A stretch of DNA of 38,925 nucleotides from Bianquea renquensis. GTDB lineage: Bacteria > Bacillota > Clostridia > Lachnospirales > Bianqueaceae. This document shows positions 24,570 through 33,029 of the stretch, in pieces. The translations under genes were made by a program, and so were the position numbers. The stretch's first letter is position 1, and each line of letters opens with the position of its first letter. Where the stretch lies: positions 1 through 38,925 of the forward strand of contig NZ_JACRSQ010000030.1 of NCBI RefSeq assembly GCF_014384895.1, given 5' to 3'. The notes beneath the pieces were generated by a model. It saw only the letters and a list, made by a program, of their open reading frames with translations. It did not search any database and had not been told where the DNA came from.

Positions 24570-25334
24570 ATGGACAAGACAATTTTATATTTTCAATGTT
24601 CTTCTGGAATCAGCGGAGATATGACGGTTGCGGCGCTGCTGGATTTGGGGATCGACGAGAAACGGTTTCTTGAAGAATTGGCAAAATTGCATTTGGAGGG
24701 ATACTCGACTGTCATCCGACACATGGAGAAGGATGGAATCACGGGTACAGATTTTCAAGTTTTGCTGGAGCAAGCAGAGGAGGACAGCGAACATCACCAC
24801 CACGGGCACAGAGGTCTCGCGGAGATCCAGGCGATGATTGAAAATAGTACAGTGAGCCAAAGGACGAAGGAGTTAAGTATCGCCATCTTTCAGAATGTGG
24901 CGAAGGCAGAGGCTAAAATTCATGGAAAGCCTGTTGAGCAGGTTCATTTCCATGAGGTTGGGGCGGTGGATTCCATCGTCGATATCGTTGGTTGCGCTAT
25001 CTGTATTGATCTATTGGGCGTCGATGAGATTTATGCGTCACCGGTTCATACCGGGACGGGCTTTGTCCAATGCCAGCATGGCTGGCTGCCAGTACCGGCG
25101 CCTGCCACGTTGGAACTGTTAAAAGGAAAACCGATTTATTCGAAAGGAATCGAGCATGAATTGGTGACGCCCACAGGCGCAGCGATTCTTGTCACGTTGG
25201 CCGCTGACTTCGGCCCGGTGCCGGACATGGTGCTGGAGGGGGTCGGATATGGATTTGGGAAAACAGAGTTGCCCATTAAGAATATGTTGCGGGTTTTGAA
25301 GGGTAAAAAAAAACCACAGTTGAAGCTGACATAA
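24570..25334 (+). CDS. larC: LarC, N-terminal part (LarC1), nickel insertion protein
   Basis: The 254-residue upstream part of LarC, the CTP-dependent nickel insertase (cyclometallase) of the lactate racemase cofactor. The start KTILYFQCSSGISGDMTVAALLDLG is typical, as are the His-rich metal-binding stretch EHHHHGHRG (about residues 76-82), the HFHEVGAVDSIVDIVG motif and the HELVTPTGAAIL segment. Translation in this frame stops at 25332-25334. The end contains a run of nine A (25305-25313) read as three Lys codons. A -1 slip there joins the frame to LarC2, giving a 397-residue protein, close to the usual LarC length. A split larC with frameshifting is known in Lactobacillus plantarum. Confidence 0.92.
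   Translation: MDKTILYFQCSSGISGDMTVAALLDLGIDEKRFLEELAKLHLEGYSTVIRHMEKDGITGTDFQVLLEQAEEDSEHHHHGHRGLAEIQAMIENSTVSQRTKELSIAIFQNVAKAEAKIHGKPVEQVHFHEVGAVDSIVDIVGCAICIDLLGVDEIYASPVHTGTGFVQCQHGWLPVPAPATLELLKGKPIYSKGIEHELVTPTGAAILVTLAADFGPVPDMVLEGVGYGFGKTELPIKNMLRVLKGKKKPQLKLT
25305..25313 (+). promoter_or_regulatory. Candidate -1 ribosomal frameshift site in larC
   Basis: Nine consecutive A are read as AAA AAA AAA in the LarC1 frame. A slip on A-AAA-AAA (25307-25313) moves ribosomes into the LarC2 frame, which is open from 25307 to 25762; a TAA at 25304 in that frame closes it just upstream. The fusion passes through TTVEADIMVLETNIDDMQGE. Confidence 0.8.
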
Positions 25335-25762
25335 TGGTTCTTGAGACCAATATTGACGATATGCAGGGGGAAGCGTATTCCTATTTGATGGACAGCCTTT
25401 TTTCTGTGGGCGCTCTGGATGTATACTACACTCCGATTTTTATGAAAAAGAATCGGCCGGCTGTCATGGTTCGAGTTTTGATTCCGGAGCATCTTGTGGA
25501 ACGAGCAGAAGAAGTCTTGTTCCGCGAGACAACAACGCTGGGGGTTCGGCGGTATCCCGTGGGGCGTACTATGTTGGAACGAGAATATGGGACAGTCACA
25601 ACACCTTGGGGAGAATGCCGGATTAAGAGGGGGTATTATAAAGGGGAGTTGATCAAGCAGGCTCCAGAATATGAGGATGTGAAGGCTATGGCCCTGCGCT
25701 GTCATAAACCCTTTTTAGAACTGTATCAGACGATTCAAAAATTGGCAAACTGTAGCGAGTAA
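25334..25762 (+). CDS. larC2: LarC, C-terminal part (LarC2)
   Basis: The 142-residue downstream part of LarC. It opens with VLETNIDDMQGEAYSYLMD, the conserved motif that in one-piece LarC lies in the middle of the protein, and continues with ALDVYYTPIFMKKNRPAVMVRVL, also typical of the family. Its ATG (25334) overlaps the LarC1 stop by one base (TAATG), so separate translation by re-initiation is also possible. No Shine-Dalgarno site is visible in front of it, which favours the frameshift route for the full protein. It is in the -1 frame relative to LarC1. A nuclease-like gene begins 49 bases after the stop. Confidence 0.9.
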   Translation: MVLETNIDDMQGEAYSYLMDSLFSVGALDVYYTPIFMKKNRPAVMVRVLIPEHLVERAEEVLFRETTTLGVRRYPVGRTMLEREYGTVTTPWGECRIKRGYYKGELIKQAPEYEDVKAMALRCHKPFLELYQTIQKLANCSE

Positions 25763-25811
25763 ACAGTATGATTTTAAAGGTATTCAATATAGTGCGGATT
25801 GGAGGACAGAT

Positions 25812-26612
25812 ATGGCGGAGCTTCTGCAAGAGCGGGAAGACTGTCTGGCGCGTCTGCGCCAGGAATACCTCTTCACCTTCCTCAAGATTCAGCAGCTGAC
25901 TAAAATTTTGGCAAATGCCATCCGGGGAACTTTGGTCAAGAAGAAGGTGGGAAAGTATTGTTATTATGATCTCCAGGTCTGGGAGAAGGGCAAGCGAAAG
26001 CGGACCTATGTCAGGAAGAAACAGCTGGAGGAGCTCCGCCGGCAGGTGGAGCTGCGGCAACATCAGGAGCGGCAGCTTCGGGGATTGAAGGACTATCTGG
26101 AGGAGCTCCGCAAGTGCCTGCGACATTTTCGCGTGAAGGTGGAGACCATCGTGGAGAACTATCGAGACGAAGGGCGGGAGCGAATGAGGCAAGTGCGGGA
26201 GAAGAAGCTGGACCAGATGGCAGCCCGACAGATGCCATATGGAAGTAATTTGAAGTATCGAACTTTGCGAGGGGAGCTTGTGAGATCGAAGTCGGAACTG
26301 ACACTGGCGAATCTGTTTTTTACCATGGGGATCCCCTATGAATATGGGCCCATGCTGAGGCTGGGGGAGGTGGAAGTGGAAGCGGACTTCAAGGTGGGAT
26401 CGAAGCTGGACGCAAGGTTGTGGTACTACTGGGAACATTGCGGGAGAATGGACGATAAGGAGTACGTAGACCGCTTCGGGAAAAAGATGGCCCTGTACCG
26501 GATCAACGGGTACCGGGAAGGAAAGAATCTGATTACGACGTACGAAGACGCGGAGAGCGGGCTGGACACGCAGGAGATTCTGAATATATTGAAAGTGAAC
26601 CGAATCCTATAG
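25812..26612 (+). CDS. PD-(D/E)XK-like nuclease-fold protein of unknown role
   Basis: A 266-residue protein. The N-terminal part (about 25-75) has a beta pattern GTLVKKKVGKYCYYDL and RTYVRKKQLEEL, of the kind seen in small DNA-associated clostridial proteins. A highly charged coiled-coil-like helix follows (about 70-140). The C-terminal half (about 155-266) looks like a PD-(D/E)XK nuclease: KSELTLANLFFTMGIPYEYG gives the first Glu, EVEADFKV a catalytic Asp, and WYYWEHCGRMDD the E-x-H/W region. It ends with NGYREGKNLITTYEDAESGLD. GGAGG precedes the ATG. The fold call is by pattern only. No helicase, methylase or transposase lies nearby, and its target is unknown. A large repeat array follows 110 bases later. 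Confidence 0.6.
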   Translation: MAELLQEREDCLARLRQEYLFTFLKIQQLTKILANAIRGTLVKKKVGKYCYYDLQVWEKGKRKRTYVRKKQLEELRRQVELRQHQERQLRGLKDYLEELRKCLRHFRVKVETIVENYRDEGRERMRQVREKKLDQMAARQMPYGSNLKYRTLRGELVRSKSELTLANLFFTMGIPYEYGPMLRLGEVEVEADFKVGSKLDARLWYYWEHCGRMDDKEYVDRFGKKMALYRINGYREGKNLITTYEDAESGLDTQEILNILKVNRIL

Positions 26613-26723
26613 GGGACGGAGTAAAAGGATTTGAGGGGAGTGTTTTTTTAATTTTTTTCAAGAGAAGTGTCACGGCGTCAGATGGACGGCGTTTTTTTAT
26701 TGTCGTTATACAAAGAAGAGAAG
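26613..26723. other. Gap between the nuclease-like gene and the repeat array
   Basis: This stretch holds three T runs (26643-26649, 26652-26658, 26692-26698). The segment before the last run contains two direct copies of GGCGT but no strong hairpin, only a short GTC/GAC stem, so a terminator is possible but weak. The final bases, ACAAAGAAGAGAAGG, already resemble the end of an array unit. Confidence 0.4.
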
Positions 26724-27473
26724 GAAGACATCTCGCCCCTAAAAATATAAAGACATAGAGAAGGCAAGCCACTAAAAACGGAAGGCGACCAAGCGGACAA
26801 GGAGAAGGGGAAGACATCCCGCCCCTAAAAACGAAAGACAGTAGAGTCGACTATACAAAAAGGCGACGGCAAGCCGCTAAAAAGGAAGGCGACTAAGCGG
26901 ACAAGGAGAAGAGGAAGACATCCCGCCCCTAAAAACGAAAGACAGTAGAGCCGACTATGCCAAAAGGAGGCGGCAAGGCGCTAAAAACGGAAAGCGACTA
27001 AGCGACAAAGAAGAAGAGGAAGACATCCCGCCCCTAAAAACAAAAGACAGTAGAGCCGACTATGCCAAAAGGAGACGGCAGGCCGCTAAAAACGGAAGGC
27101 GACTAAGCGGACAAGGAGAAGGGGAAGACATCTCGCCCCTAAAAACGAAAGACAGTAGAGTCGACTATGCCAAAAGGCGACGGCAAGGTGCTAAAAACGG
27201 AAGGCGACCAAGCGACAAAGAAGAAGAGGAAGACATCCCGCCCCTAAAAACAAAAGACAGTAGAGCCGACTATGCCAAAAGGAGACGGCAAGCCGCTAAA
27301 AACGGAAGGCGACTAAGCGACAAAGAAGAAGAGGAAGACATCCCGCCCCTAAAAACGAAAGACAGTAGAGCCGACTATGCCAAAAGGAGACGGCAAGCCG
27401 CTAAAAAGGAAGGCGACTAAGCGACAAAGAAGAAAAGGAAGACATCCCGCCCCTAAAAACAAAAGACAGTAGA
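26724..27473 (+). repeat. Tandem array of about 105-bp units
   Basis: Units begin with GAAGACAT at 26724, 26810, 26914, 27019, 27124, 27229, 27334 and 27438. The steps between them are 86, 104, 105, 105, 105, 105 and 104 bases, and the last unit stops after about 36. The first unit is degenerate. Units share CCCCTAAAAACG, AAAGACAGTAGAG and GGCGACTAAGCG blocks, and each unit has an internal half-repeat around CTAAAAACG. The strand is purine-rich. Frame 26881-27420 has no stop for 179 codons but no ATG, GTG or TTG; each 105-bp unit would encode about 35 charged residues (for example E-D-I-P-P-L-K-T). Units 2 and 7 lost one base at the same place and break the frame. Confidence 0.9.
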
Positions 27474-27683
27474 AGCGAAGGTTTGAGCCAACGGTGTCGA
27501 GGTCCACCGCCTACAAGGTCAGTGGAAAGATTTCAGAAAATGTGTTCATGTTTTTGTTCTTCCGCTCACCCCATTGTTTCGGGAAAAAAAGTATGCTATA
27601 TTGAAGCTATACGGAAGTGTAGTACTGAGGCACTAACAAGATATATTTCTCGCGTGAGCCCGCGGAGAAGGGAGCGATGACCC
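27474..27683. other. Leader region of the GH31-like glycosidase gene
   Basis: A short open frame at 27483-27680 exists but has a TTG start, no recognisable family, and the promoter of the next gene inside it, so it is not called. The region holds a promoter at 27574-27602 and GGAGCG near 27671 as the ribosome-binding site of the glycosidase gene. Confidence 0.5.
27574..27602 (+). promoter_or_regulatory. Promoter of the GH31-like glycosidase gene
   Basis: TTGTTT (27574-27579) and TATATT (27597-27602) are 17 bases apart. The -10 box is preceded by TGC, the same extended form as at larE and dapA. Transcription would start about 75 bases before the gene. Confidence 0.65.
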
Positions 27684-29420
27684 ATGGAATGGCAGGCAGT
27701 TTCAAACGGATATGCTTTGCGAGGCGCTCGCTATGATGTCCGCCTCATTTTAGAAAAGGTACCTTTTTTTCAATTTGTCCTTGATGGAGTTTCCTTCGGA
27801 GAATTGCCCGCAGTCAGTTGTTTTGATCAAGCGGGACAAAAAGAAAAACTATCCCAGATCGAACTCAAACAGATGGACCTGCATGGCGATCGTCTAATCG
27901 TTATATTCCAGGCGACCAGTAATCTTTGGCAATCCCATAGGTTTATTTGGACATTTGAGAAGAAAGGCGCAGAGTATTCTCACATCATTCGAGGAAATGG
28001 AGCCCTGGGCCGCTGTTTCTTCTTTTCCAGTGGAATTCCAGGTGAATATGACGACGGGGAAAGCGGCGGCTCGGAAACCAATGCCAGATTGAATGTAGAG
28101 CACTATTTCAATCCTGCAGTGAATTTAGGAAATGTAGAAGAGTATACGATTTCTCAATTTTCTCGCACCGGTCTTAGCGGAGAATTCCAGATACCGGGGA
28201 ACATTTTCCTCCCTGAACGCGCGTGTAGTCTGTTTGCCCCATCGCCACTCTTTTTCTCATTTTATGAAGGCGGAAGCGCCATGGGAATCGGATTGGGAAC
28301 CGAGCCAGGACAGTATCGGTTCAACGCATTCGAATATTCTGGCGCGCGGAAAAAAGGTGCGTCATTTCACGTCCAATATTTCGGCTATACCGAGGCGGAA
28401 GGCGAATATACATCCCCTTCCATCTCCATCACATTTGGGAGCAGCCCATTTGATACATTAGAAAAACATGTGGATTGGCTGGATGTGAGAGGCTACGCCA
28501 CTAGTTTTGCCAGCCAGGAAACGCCGGCGTGGCATCGCGCGCCAGTCTTTTGCGGGTGGGCAGAACAGACTGTGCAGTCAGAGCGTCACGGCACTGCGCC
28601 AGGCGCCGAGGCCACACAGGCCAATTATGAGGCTTGGATTGCGGAAGCCGAGCGCCGCAATATTCCCATATCCACCGTTGTGGTTGATGATAAGTGGCAA
28701 AAGTGGTATGGAACCTTTGAGGTCGATACAGAGAAATGGCCTGACATGAAAGGCTTTATAGAGCGACAGCATGCGGCAGGAAGACATGTACTCCTGTGGA
28801 CAGCCAGTTATCATACGGAGGGCCTTCCGGAAGAATGGTGCATTCGAAACCGTGCAGGAAAAAAAGTATTTGCGGATGTGGCGAATCCGGCATACGAGGA
28901 GCTCATTCGAAGACAGATTTCTTACCTTGTTAGTGAAATTGGGGTGGATGGCTTCAAAGAGGACTGGATTGGCGGTTCCGGCAGGGAAGGGGATATTCCA
29001 GGATATGGAAAACTGCACGGCATAGAAATGGTACGCCGCTTTCAATTTATTCTGTGGGATGCCGCCCATCAAGCGAAGCCGGACGCAATGATTGAAACGC
29101 AGACACCCCATCCCTTATTCCGAGAGTCTTCCGATGCACTGCGCCTGAATGATCTCTGGTTCTCCTCCCGACATGTCTGTGAGACAATGCAGACAAGAGC
29201 GCGTATCGCCCGAATATGCGGCTGGAAAGTGATGGATTGTGACAATGCATCCTGCACAACAGCAGAAGAATGGTTTCGATACGCGCAGTTTCAAGTCCGG
29301 CTTGGAACCCCTGCCCTTTATTTTCTGAATGCAACAGAATCATTTCAGGAACAGATTCCAGATGCAATGTGGAGCTATTTAGCCGCTATTTGGAATCAAT
29401 ATATACGCGATAACTTTTAA
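27684..29420 (+). CDS. GH31-like alpha-glycosidase, putative
   Basis: A 578-residue protein with an N-terminal beta-sandwich (about 1-260) and a TIM barrel (about 270-570). The barrel has VVVDDKWQKWYGTFEVDTEK, then WPDMKGFIERQHAAGRHVLL, FADVANPAYEELIRRQISYL and GVDGFKEDWIGG, where the Asp in KEDW is at the usual nucleophile position of GH31/GH36-type (clan D) enzymes. The arrangement is closest to GH31, but the family and specificity are uncertain. There is no signal peptide, so it probably works in the cytoplasm. It is next to YesM/YesN regulators, a sugar ABC importer and a GH27 enzyme. It ends at a bidirectional terminator shared with the convergent regulator. Confidence 0.75.
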   Translation: MEWQAVSNGYALRGARYDVRLILEKVPFFQFVLDGVSFGELPAVSCFDQAGQKEKLSQIELKQMDLHGDRLIVIFQATSNLWQSHRFIWTFEKKGAEYSHIIRGNGALGRCFFFSSGIPGEYDDGESGGSETNARLNVEHYFNPAVNLGNVEEYTISQFSRTGLSGEFQIPGNIFLPERACSLFAPSPLFFSFYEGGSAMGIGLGTEPGQYRFNAFEYSGARKKGASFHVQYFGYTEAEGEYTSPSISITFGSSPFDTLEKHVDWLDVRGYATSFASQETPAWHRAPVFCGWAEQTVQSERHGTAPGAEATQANYEAWIAEAERRNIPISTVVVDDKWQKWYGTFEVDTEKWPDMKGFIERQHAAGRHVLLWTASYHTEGLPEEWCIRNRAGKKVFADVANPAYEELIRRQISYLVSEIGVDGFKEDWIGGSGREGDIPGYGKLHGIEMVRRFQFILWDAAHQAKPDAMIETQTPHPLFRESSDALRLNDLWFSSRHVCETMQTRARIARICGWKVMDCDNASCTTAEEWFRYAQFQVRLGTPALYFLNATESFQEQIPDAMWSYLAAIWNQYIRDNF

Positions 29421-29425
29421 TCCAC

Positions 29426-29468
29426 AAAACGAACCGGAGCCAGGTGGGCCGGTTCGTTTTATTTCGTA
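29426..29468. terminator. Bidirectional terminator between the GH31-like gene and the response regulator gene
   Basis: AAAACGAACCGG (29426-29437) and CCGGTTCGTTTT (29449-29460) form a perfect 12-pair stem with an 11-base loop. T runs follow on the plus strand (TTTTATTT) and on the minus strand (TTTTG). The stem overlaps the response regulator stop codon (29459-29461). Confidence 0.85.
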
Positions 29469-30997
29469 TCCGTAAAGGAGGCTAAGCGCTTGCGGTATTC
29501 GCTAGGCGTAATCGTCTCACATTGTTTAAATAACTTTTCAAAATATCGCTCATCGGTAAATCCCGTTTTATGTGCAATCTCACAGATCTTGTCATCAGAT
29601 GAGACAAGAAGCTCCTTTGCCTTCTGGATGCGCAAGTTCTGTAGATACGTGATAACACTCATCCCCGTTCTACTTTTAAAGATGCTGCTGAAATACGTGT
29701 AATTCAGAGACACCACATTGGCTAAAATTGTTAAGGTCAGCGGCTTGTGATAGTTCTGCTCCATATATTCGATCGCCTGCGATACCGCATCTTGCTTGAC
29801 CCACCGATTTTTAAGCCGCTGCCGGCAAAAATTCTGCAAATTCTGCCGTACGCTGGCCTCCAACTGCTCCAAAGTGTCGGCACCGTCACTTATGGACAGC
29901 AAGGAGGAGGTTTCATAACTCATCTCCAGCTCCTGCCGGATAAAAATTTCCACATTGTGCAGGCAGTCAGGAATCATTTGAACAGAGGTCGGGGATGTGC
30001 GGAATTTTGAAAACAGAGAATCCACATCGTTTTCCACTGCCGCAATTTCCGGAAGCCGGAGGTCGCGGCAGAGATAATCACAGCATTGCAGAATTTGTGA
30101 TTGGACCTTTGGTGGGCAGATTGTTGAGGTTTCCCACGAAAAGGTTAGGCTTGATTTGGCGGTAAAGCGCTGGTACAGTGCAGCTTCTGCCTTTATAGCG
30201 GTATCTTTCAGCTGAAAAATACTTTCTGCCGCAGGGCCAAAACCACAGAACAACTGGATAGAGTCATTGCTCTGGCATCGCTGTAGAAAGGCTTCCACGA
30301 AACGGGGCAGCGACTGGTAAGCCCTCTCCTCCGCCATAGAAAGATTAAGGACAGCGCAAAAAAAGCGCTTGAAAACCGGAAATACCAGATAATGAGTAAA
30401 AATTTCGGAGAGAAATGCGCTCACCCTTTGTTGCACGGCCCGACAGGAGACAGAGGCGTTATCATTGAGATGGAAGGCAAGAAAACCGAAGGGAGCTGCT
30501 TGAAAAAAGTTGTCCTCTGTGGAGAGAAGTAGGGAAACCGTTTCCTTTGGCAGGGCCTCACCCCATACCTCCCGCATCTGATCCAGCAAAATGCCTGAAA
30601 GAATCTGGGTCTGTGAGGCATGGCGGGTTAGATTCTTGATACAGCGAACCAAGGAGGCACGCAGCTCATCCGGATCCACCGGCTTGAGAAGATAATCTTC
30701 GATTCCCAGTTGGATGGCTGTTTTGGCATAGGAAAAATCATTGTAGCCGCTGATAATGATGCTCTGAAAATCACTCCGGATCTGCTGCATCCGGCGCAAA
30801 AGCTGGAGACCATCGCAGTTGGGCATTCGAATGTCGGTCATGACCAAATCGATCTTCTGCTGTGAAAAGATCTGGAGTGCTTGCTGGCCATCCTCCGCTA
30901 AATGGATCTCGCCGATGGGAAGCCCAAATCCTGCGGTAAGCTTTTGCAGCCCCATCAAGATGACAGGCTTATCCTCACAGATTAACAAATCATACAT
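29459..30997 (-). CDS. YesN-type response regulator with AraC output domain
   Basis: A 512-residue response regulator. The N-terminal receiver domain (about 1-125) has the phosphorylatable Asp in LVMTDIRMPNCDG, the acidic start LLICEDKPVIL, and Lys in EDYLLKPVDPDEL. A long middle region follows, and the C-terminus is an AraC helix-turn-helix pair ending in EIAHKTGFTDERYFEKLFKQ and TPSEYRKRL. This is the YesN layout that partners YesM-like kinases. ATG 30997 is preferred: AGGA lies eight bases upstream, and the start overlaps the kinase gene by eight bases. It likely activates the nearby sugar transport genes. Confidence 0.92.
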   Translation of the reverse strand: MYDLLICEDKPVILMGLQKLTAGFGLPIGEIHLAEDGQQALQIFSQQKIDLVMTDIRMPNCDGLQLLRRMQQIRSDFQSIIISGYNDFSYAKTAIQLGIEDYLLKPVDPDELRASLVRCIKNLTRHASQTQILSGILLDQMREVWGEALPKETVSLLLSTEDNFFQAAPFGFLAFHLNDNASVSCRAVQQRVSAFLSEIFTHYLVFPVFKRFFCAVLNLSMAEERAYQSLPRFVEAFLQRCQSNDSIQLFCGFGPAAESIFQLKDTAIKAEAALYQRFTAKSSLTFSWETSTICPPKVQSQILQCCDYLCRDLRLPEIAAVENDVDSLFSKFRTSPTSVQMIPDCLHNVEIFIRQELEMSYETSSLLSISDGADTLEQLEASVRQNLQNFCRQRLKNRWVKQDAVSQAIEYMEQNYHKPLTLTILANVVSLNYTYFSSIFKSRTGMSVITYLQNLRIQKAKELLVSSDDKICEIAHKTGFTDERYFEKLFKQCETITPSEYRKRLASFTDTK

Positions 30998-32831
30998 ACA
31001 CATCGTCCTTTTCATCTGTATCTTGCAAAGAAACATCCTGACAGGAAGCAGGAATTGCAAATTGAACAGAAGTTCCTAAACCTTGAACACTCGAAAACGA
31101 AATTCCGTATTGATCGCCATAAATTAGTTTGATGCGGGCATTAGTATTGTATAAGCCGATGGAAGTCTGCTGATTTCCGTACGTATAGGAGGTATGACCA
31201 ACCCGCAGCTTGTCTTGAATTTGCGTTGCGATGTCTGCGGAAACGCCCACACCGTCATCCGTAATGATAAAATAGATGAGGCCATTCTCTTCTTTTACAG
31301 TAAGGCAAATATGGATTTCAGAGGAGCAGGAGACCACGCCGTGTTTGATAGAATTTTCAACAATTGGCTGTAATACAAAGCGGGGAATTGGGCAGGAGAG
31401 GAAATCATCCGGGACCTCCTTTTCAAAAACGCATTTTCTACCCTCGATAAGGTTCATAATGTGAATATAATCTTGTACCTCGTCAAGCTCCGTTTCCACA
31501 GGGGAAAGTTTAGAAGAATAATTGGCATAATAGCGCAGCAGCCGACCTAGGGAAGTTAGCGCTTGTGCGGTTTCCGTGTCATTCTCCAAAATGGCGTGCA
31601 TTTTCAAACATTCCAGTGTATTGTAGAGAAAATGTGGGGAAATTTGTTGAGACAGCATTCGAATTTGCAAATTTTTGATTTGTAGTTGCTTTTCATAATT
31701 ATTTTGGATCAAATTTTTGATTCGTGAGGCCATTGCATTGAGATTTTCTGTAATTTGATCGAGAAAGTCACTGCCCTGGACGGGCAATGCGATATCAAAA
31801 TTGCTCTGTTGAATTTGGCGGATGGCGGCGTTGATCGTATCCGCGCGCTTCAAAAGCTTATTGACAAAGGCATTGGCAAAAAAACAGCTAGCGGCGATGC
31901 AAATAATAATGGTGATGAACCAGAGAAATCGACTCCGGCGGACGGGCTCTAGAATGACCCCCAAATCGCTGTGGCTGACTAGAACACAGTTGATGGCCGG
32001 GATGGAGCAAGCGTTGACCAGAAGAGTCTTACCGCTGTGGCGTAGCCTTTGATTTTGAATGGCATCTTCCTGAAACAGGTCGGCCAAAAGGGATGGCGCC
32101 TGCGTCGCCCACTCTGGGTCGGAGGTAAAGAGAATACTTCCCGACTCATGGTATAATGTATAGCCGGTGGCGCTGAAGTTGTCAGTGGAAATTTTTAGCG
32201 ACTGAAAGATGCTATCAAAAGAAAGCTCATATTCCAAAAAGGTTTTGCTGGAGGCTGGAGTTAAAATGGGGAGAAAGATGGAGAGGGAGCCTCGTGTAGA
32301 GTATTCCATGAGATAATAGCTCCGTCCCTGCGACGAAAGCCGGACCACAGCCGTCGTATCCTCCAGCAGAGCGGCGATCTCATCAAAAAAATCAGCATTC
32401 TGGCTCTTATAGATATTTTGAACGGTCAGGTTGGAAAACAAATTTTCGTTGCGGGTATAAAACCGGATAGCGCTCATTTCCGGCGCTTCAGCCTCCTGGA
32501 TGTAGGACAGAAGAGGGCGAAGCACTTTTATGTATTCCAGAACGTACTCCCCAACGTTGCTCTGCAGACAGAAAAAATTCGATATCTCTGTATTGGTGCT
32601 GATCTTTAAAGCATTGGACATGGCTTTATCCATCAATTGGTTGATGGAATTCACCTGCTGCTCGAAGGAGTGATGGAGGTTGTCGATTTCTCGGTTTTGA
32701 AGGGACATAATCTGCTTAGTAAAATATCCAAAGAGCAGAATCGTGGGGATGAGCGCAATAACACCAACGATACAGAGAATTTTTGTCTTGAATTTGACAC
32801 TCCGGTATCGGTCGAGCAAAAAGCTAAGCAT
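30990..32831 (-). CDS. YesM-type sensor histidine kinase
   Basis: A 613-residue sensor kinase. A membrane helix at about 17-38, an extracellular sensing region (about 40-285), a second helix near 290-312 and a HAMP-like segment (KRADTINAAIRQIQQSNFDI) are visible. The His_kinase domain has LSQQISPHFLYNTLECLKM with the phospho-accepting His, then a HATPase domain with IVENSIKHGV, ITDDGVGVS and a glycine-rich SIGLYNTNARIKLIYG lid. The ATG follows a perfect GGAGGAAATGAT. It overlaps the regulator gene by eight bases and is divergent from the ABC importer, so it probably senses a sugar or a sugar-binding lipoprotein. Confidence 0.93.
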   Translation of the reverse strand: MLSFLLDRYRSVKFKTKILCIVGVIALIPTILLFGYFTKQIMSLQNREIDNLHHSFEQQVNSINQLMDKAMSNALKISTNTEISNFFCLQSNVGEYVLEYIKVLRPLLSYIQEAEAPEMSAIRFYTRNENLFSNLTVQNIYKSQNADFFDEIAALLEDTTAVVRLSSQGRSYYLMEYSTRGSLSIFLPILTPASSKTFLEYELSFDSIFQSLKISTDNFSATGYTLYHESGSILFTSDPEWATQAPSLLADLFQEDAIQNQRLRHSGKTLLVNACSIPAINCVLVSHSDLGVILEPVRRSRFLWFITIIICIAASCFFANAFVNKLLKRADTINAAIRQIQQSNFDIALPVQGSDFLDQITENLNAMASRIKNLIQNNYEKQLQIKNLQIRMLSQQISPHFLYNTLECLKMHAILENDTETAQALTSLGRLLRYYANYSSKLSPVETELDEVQDYIHIMNLIEGRKCVFEKEVPDDFLSCPIPRFVLQPIVENSIKHGVVSCSSEIHICLTVKEENGLIYFIITDDGVGVSADIATQIQDKLRVGHTSYTYGNQQTSIGLYNTNARIKLIYGDQYGISFSSVQGLGTSVQFAIPASCQDVSLQDTDEKDDVYV

Positions 32832-32954
32832 ATCATTTCCTCCAGATCATCCAATTTGTATATAAATACTTATAGCCTTATGATAAAAGTAACATAGAGT
32901 GGATGAAATGTCAATGAAATCAGAAATATAACCACAAAATCCGAAAATAAAACA

Positions 32955-32982
32955 TTGTAATAATAGCGCAATTTAGTATAAT
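32955..32982 (+). promoter_or_regulatory. Promoter of the sugar ABC importer operon
   Basis: TTGTAA (32955-32960) and TATAAT (32977-32982) are 16 bases apart. The -10 box is perfect and the -35 is weak, which suits an activator-dependent promoter, possibly the YesN-type regulator. No operator is identified by eye. Confidence 0.65.
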
Positions 32983-33029
32983 TTAAGCATAATTTTTATG
33001 ATTTGCATTCATAGAAAAGAGGGATACTG

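Noticed and set aside
26640..26700. Intrinsic terminator after the nuclease-like gene
   Set aside because: T runs are present, but the bases before them form direct repeats rather than a stable hairpin.
26724..27473. Possible CRISPR array
   Set aside because: The unit is about 105 bases and all of it is conserved between copies; there are no short repeats separated by unique spacers and no cas genes.
27483..27680. Short open frame before the GH31-like gene
   Set aside because: TTG start, no family, and a good promoter for the next gene lies inside it; its beginning joins the last array unit only by chance of frame.
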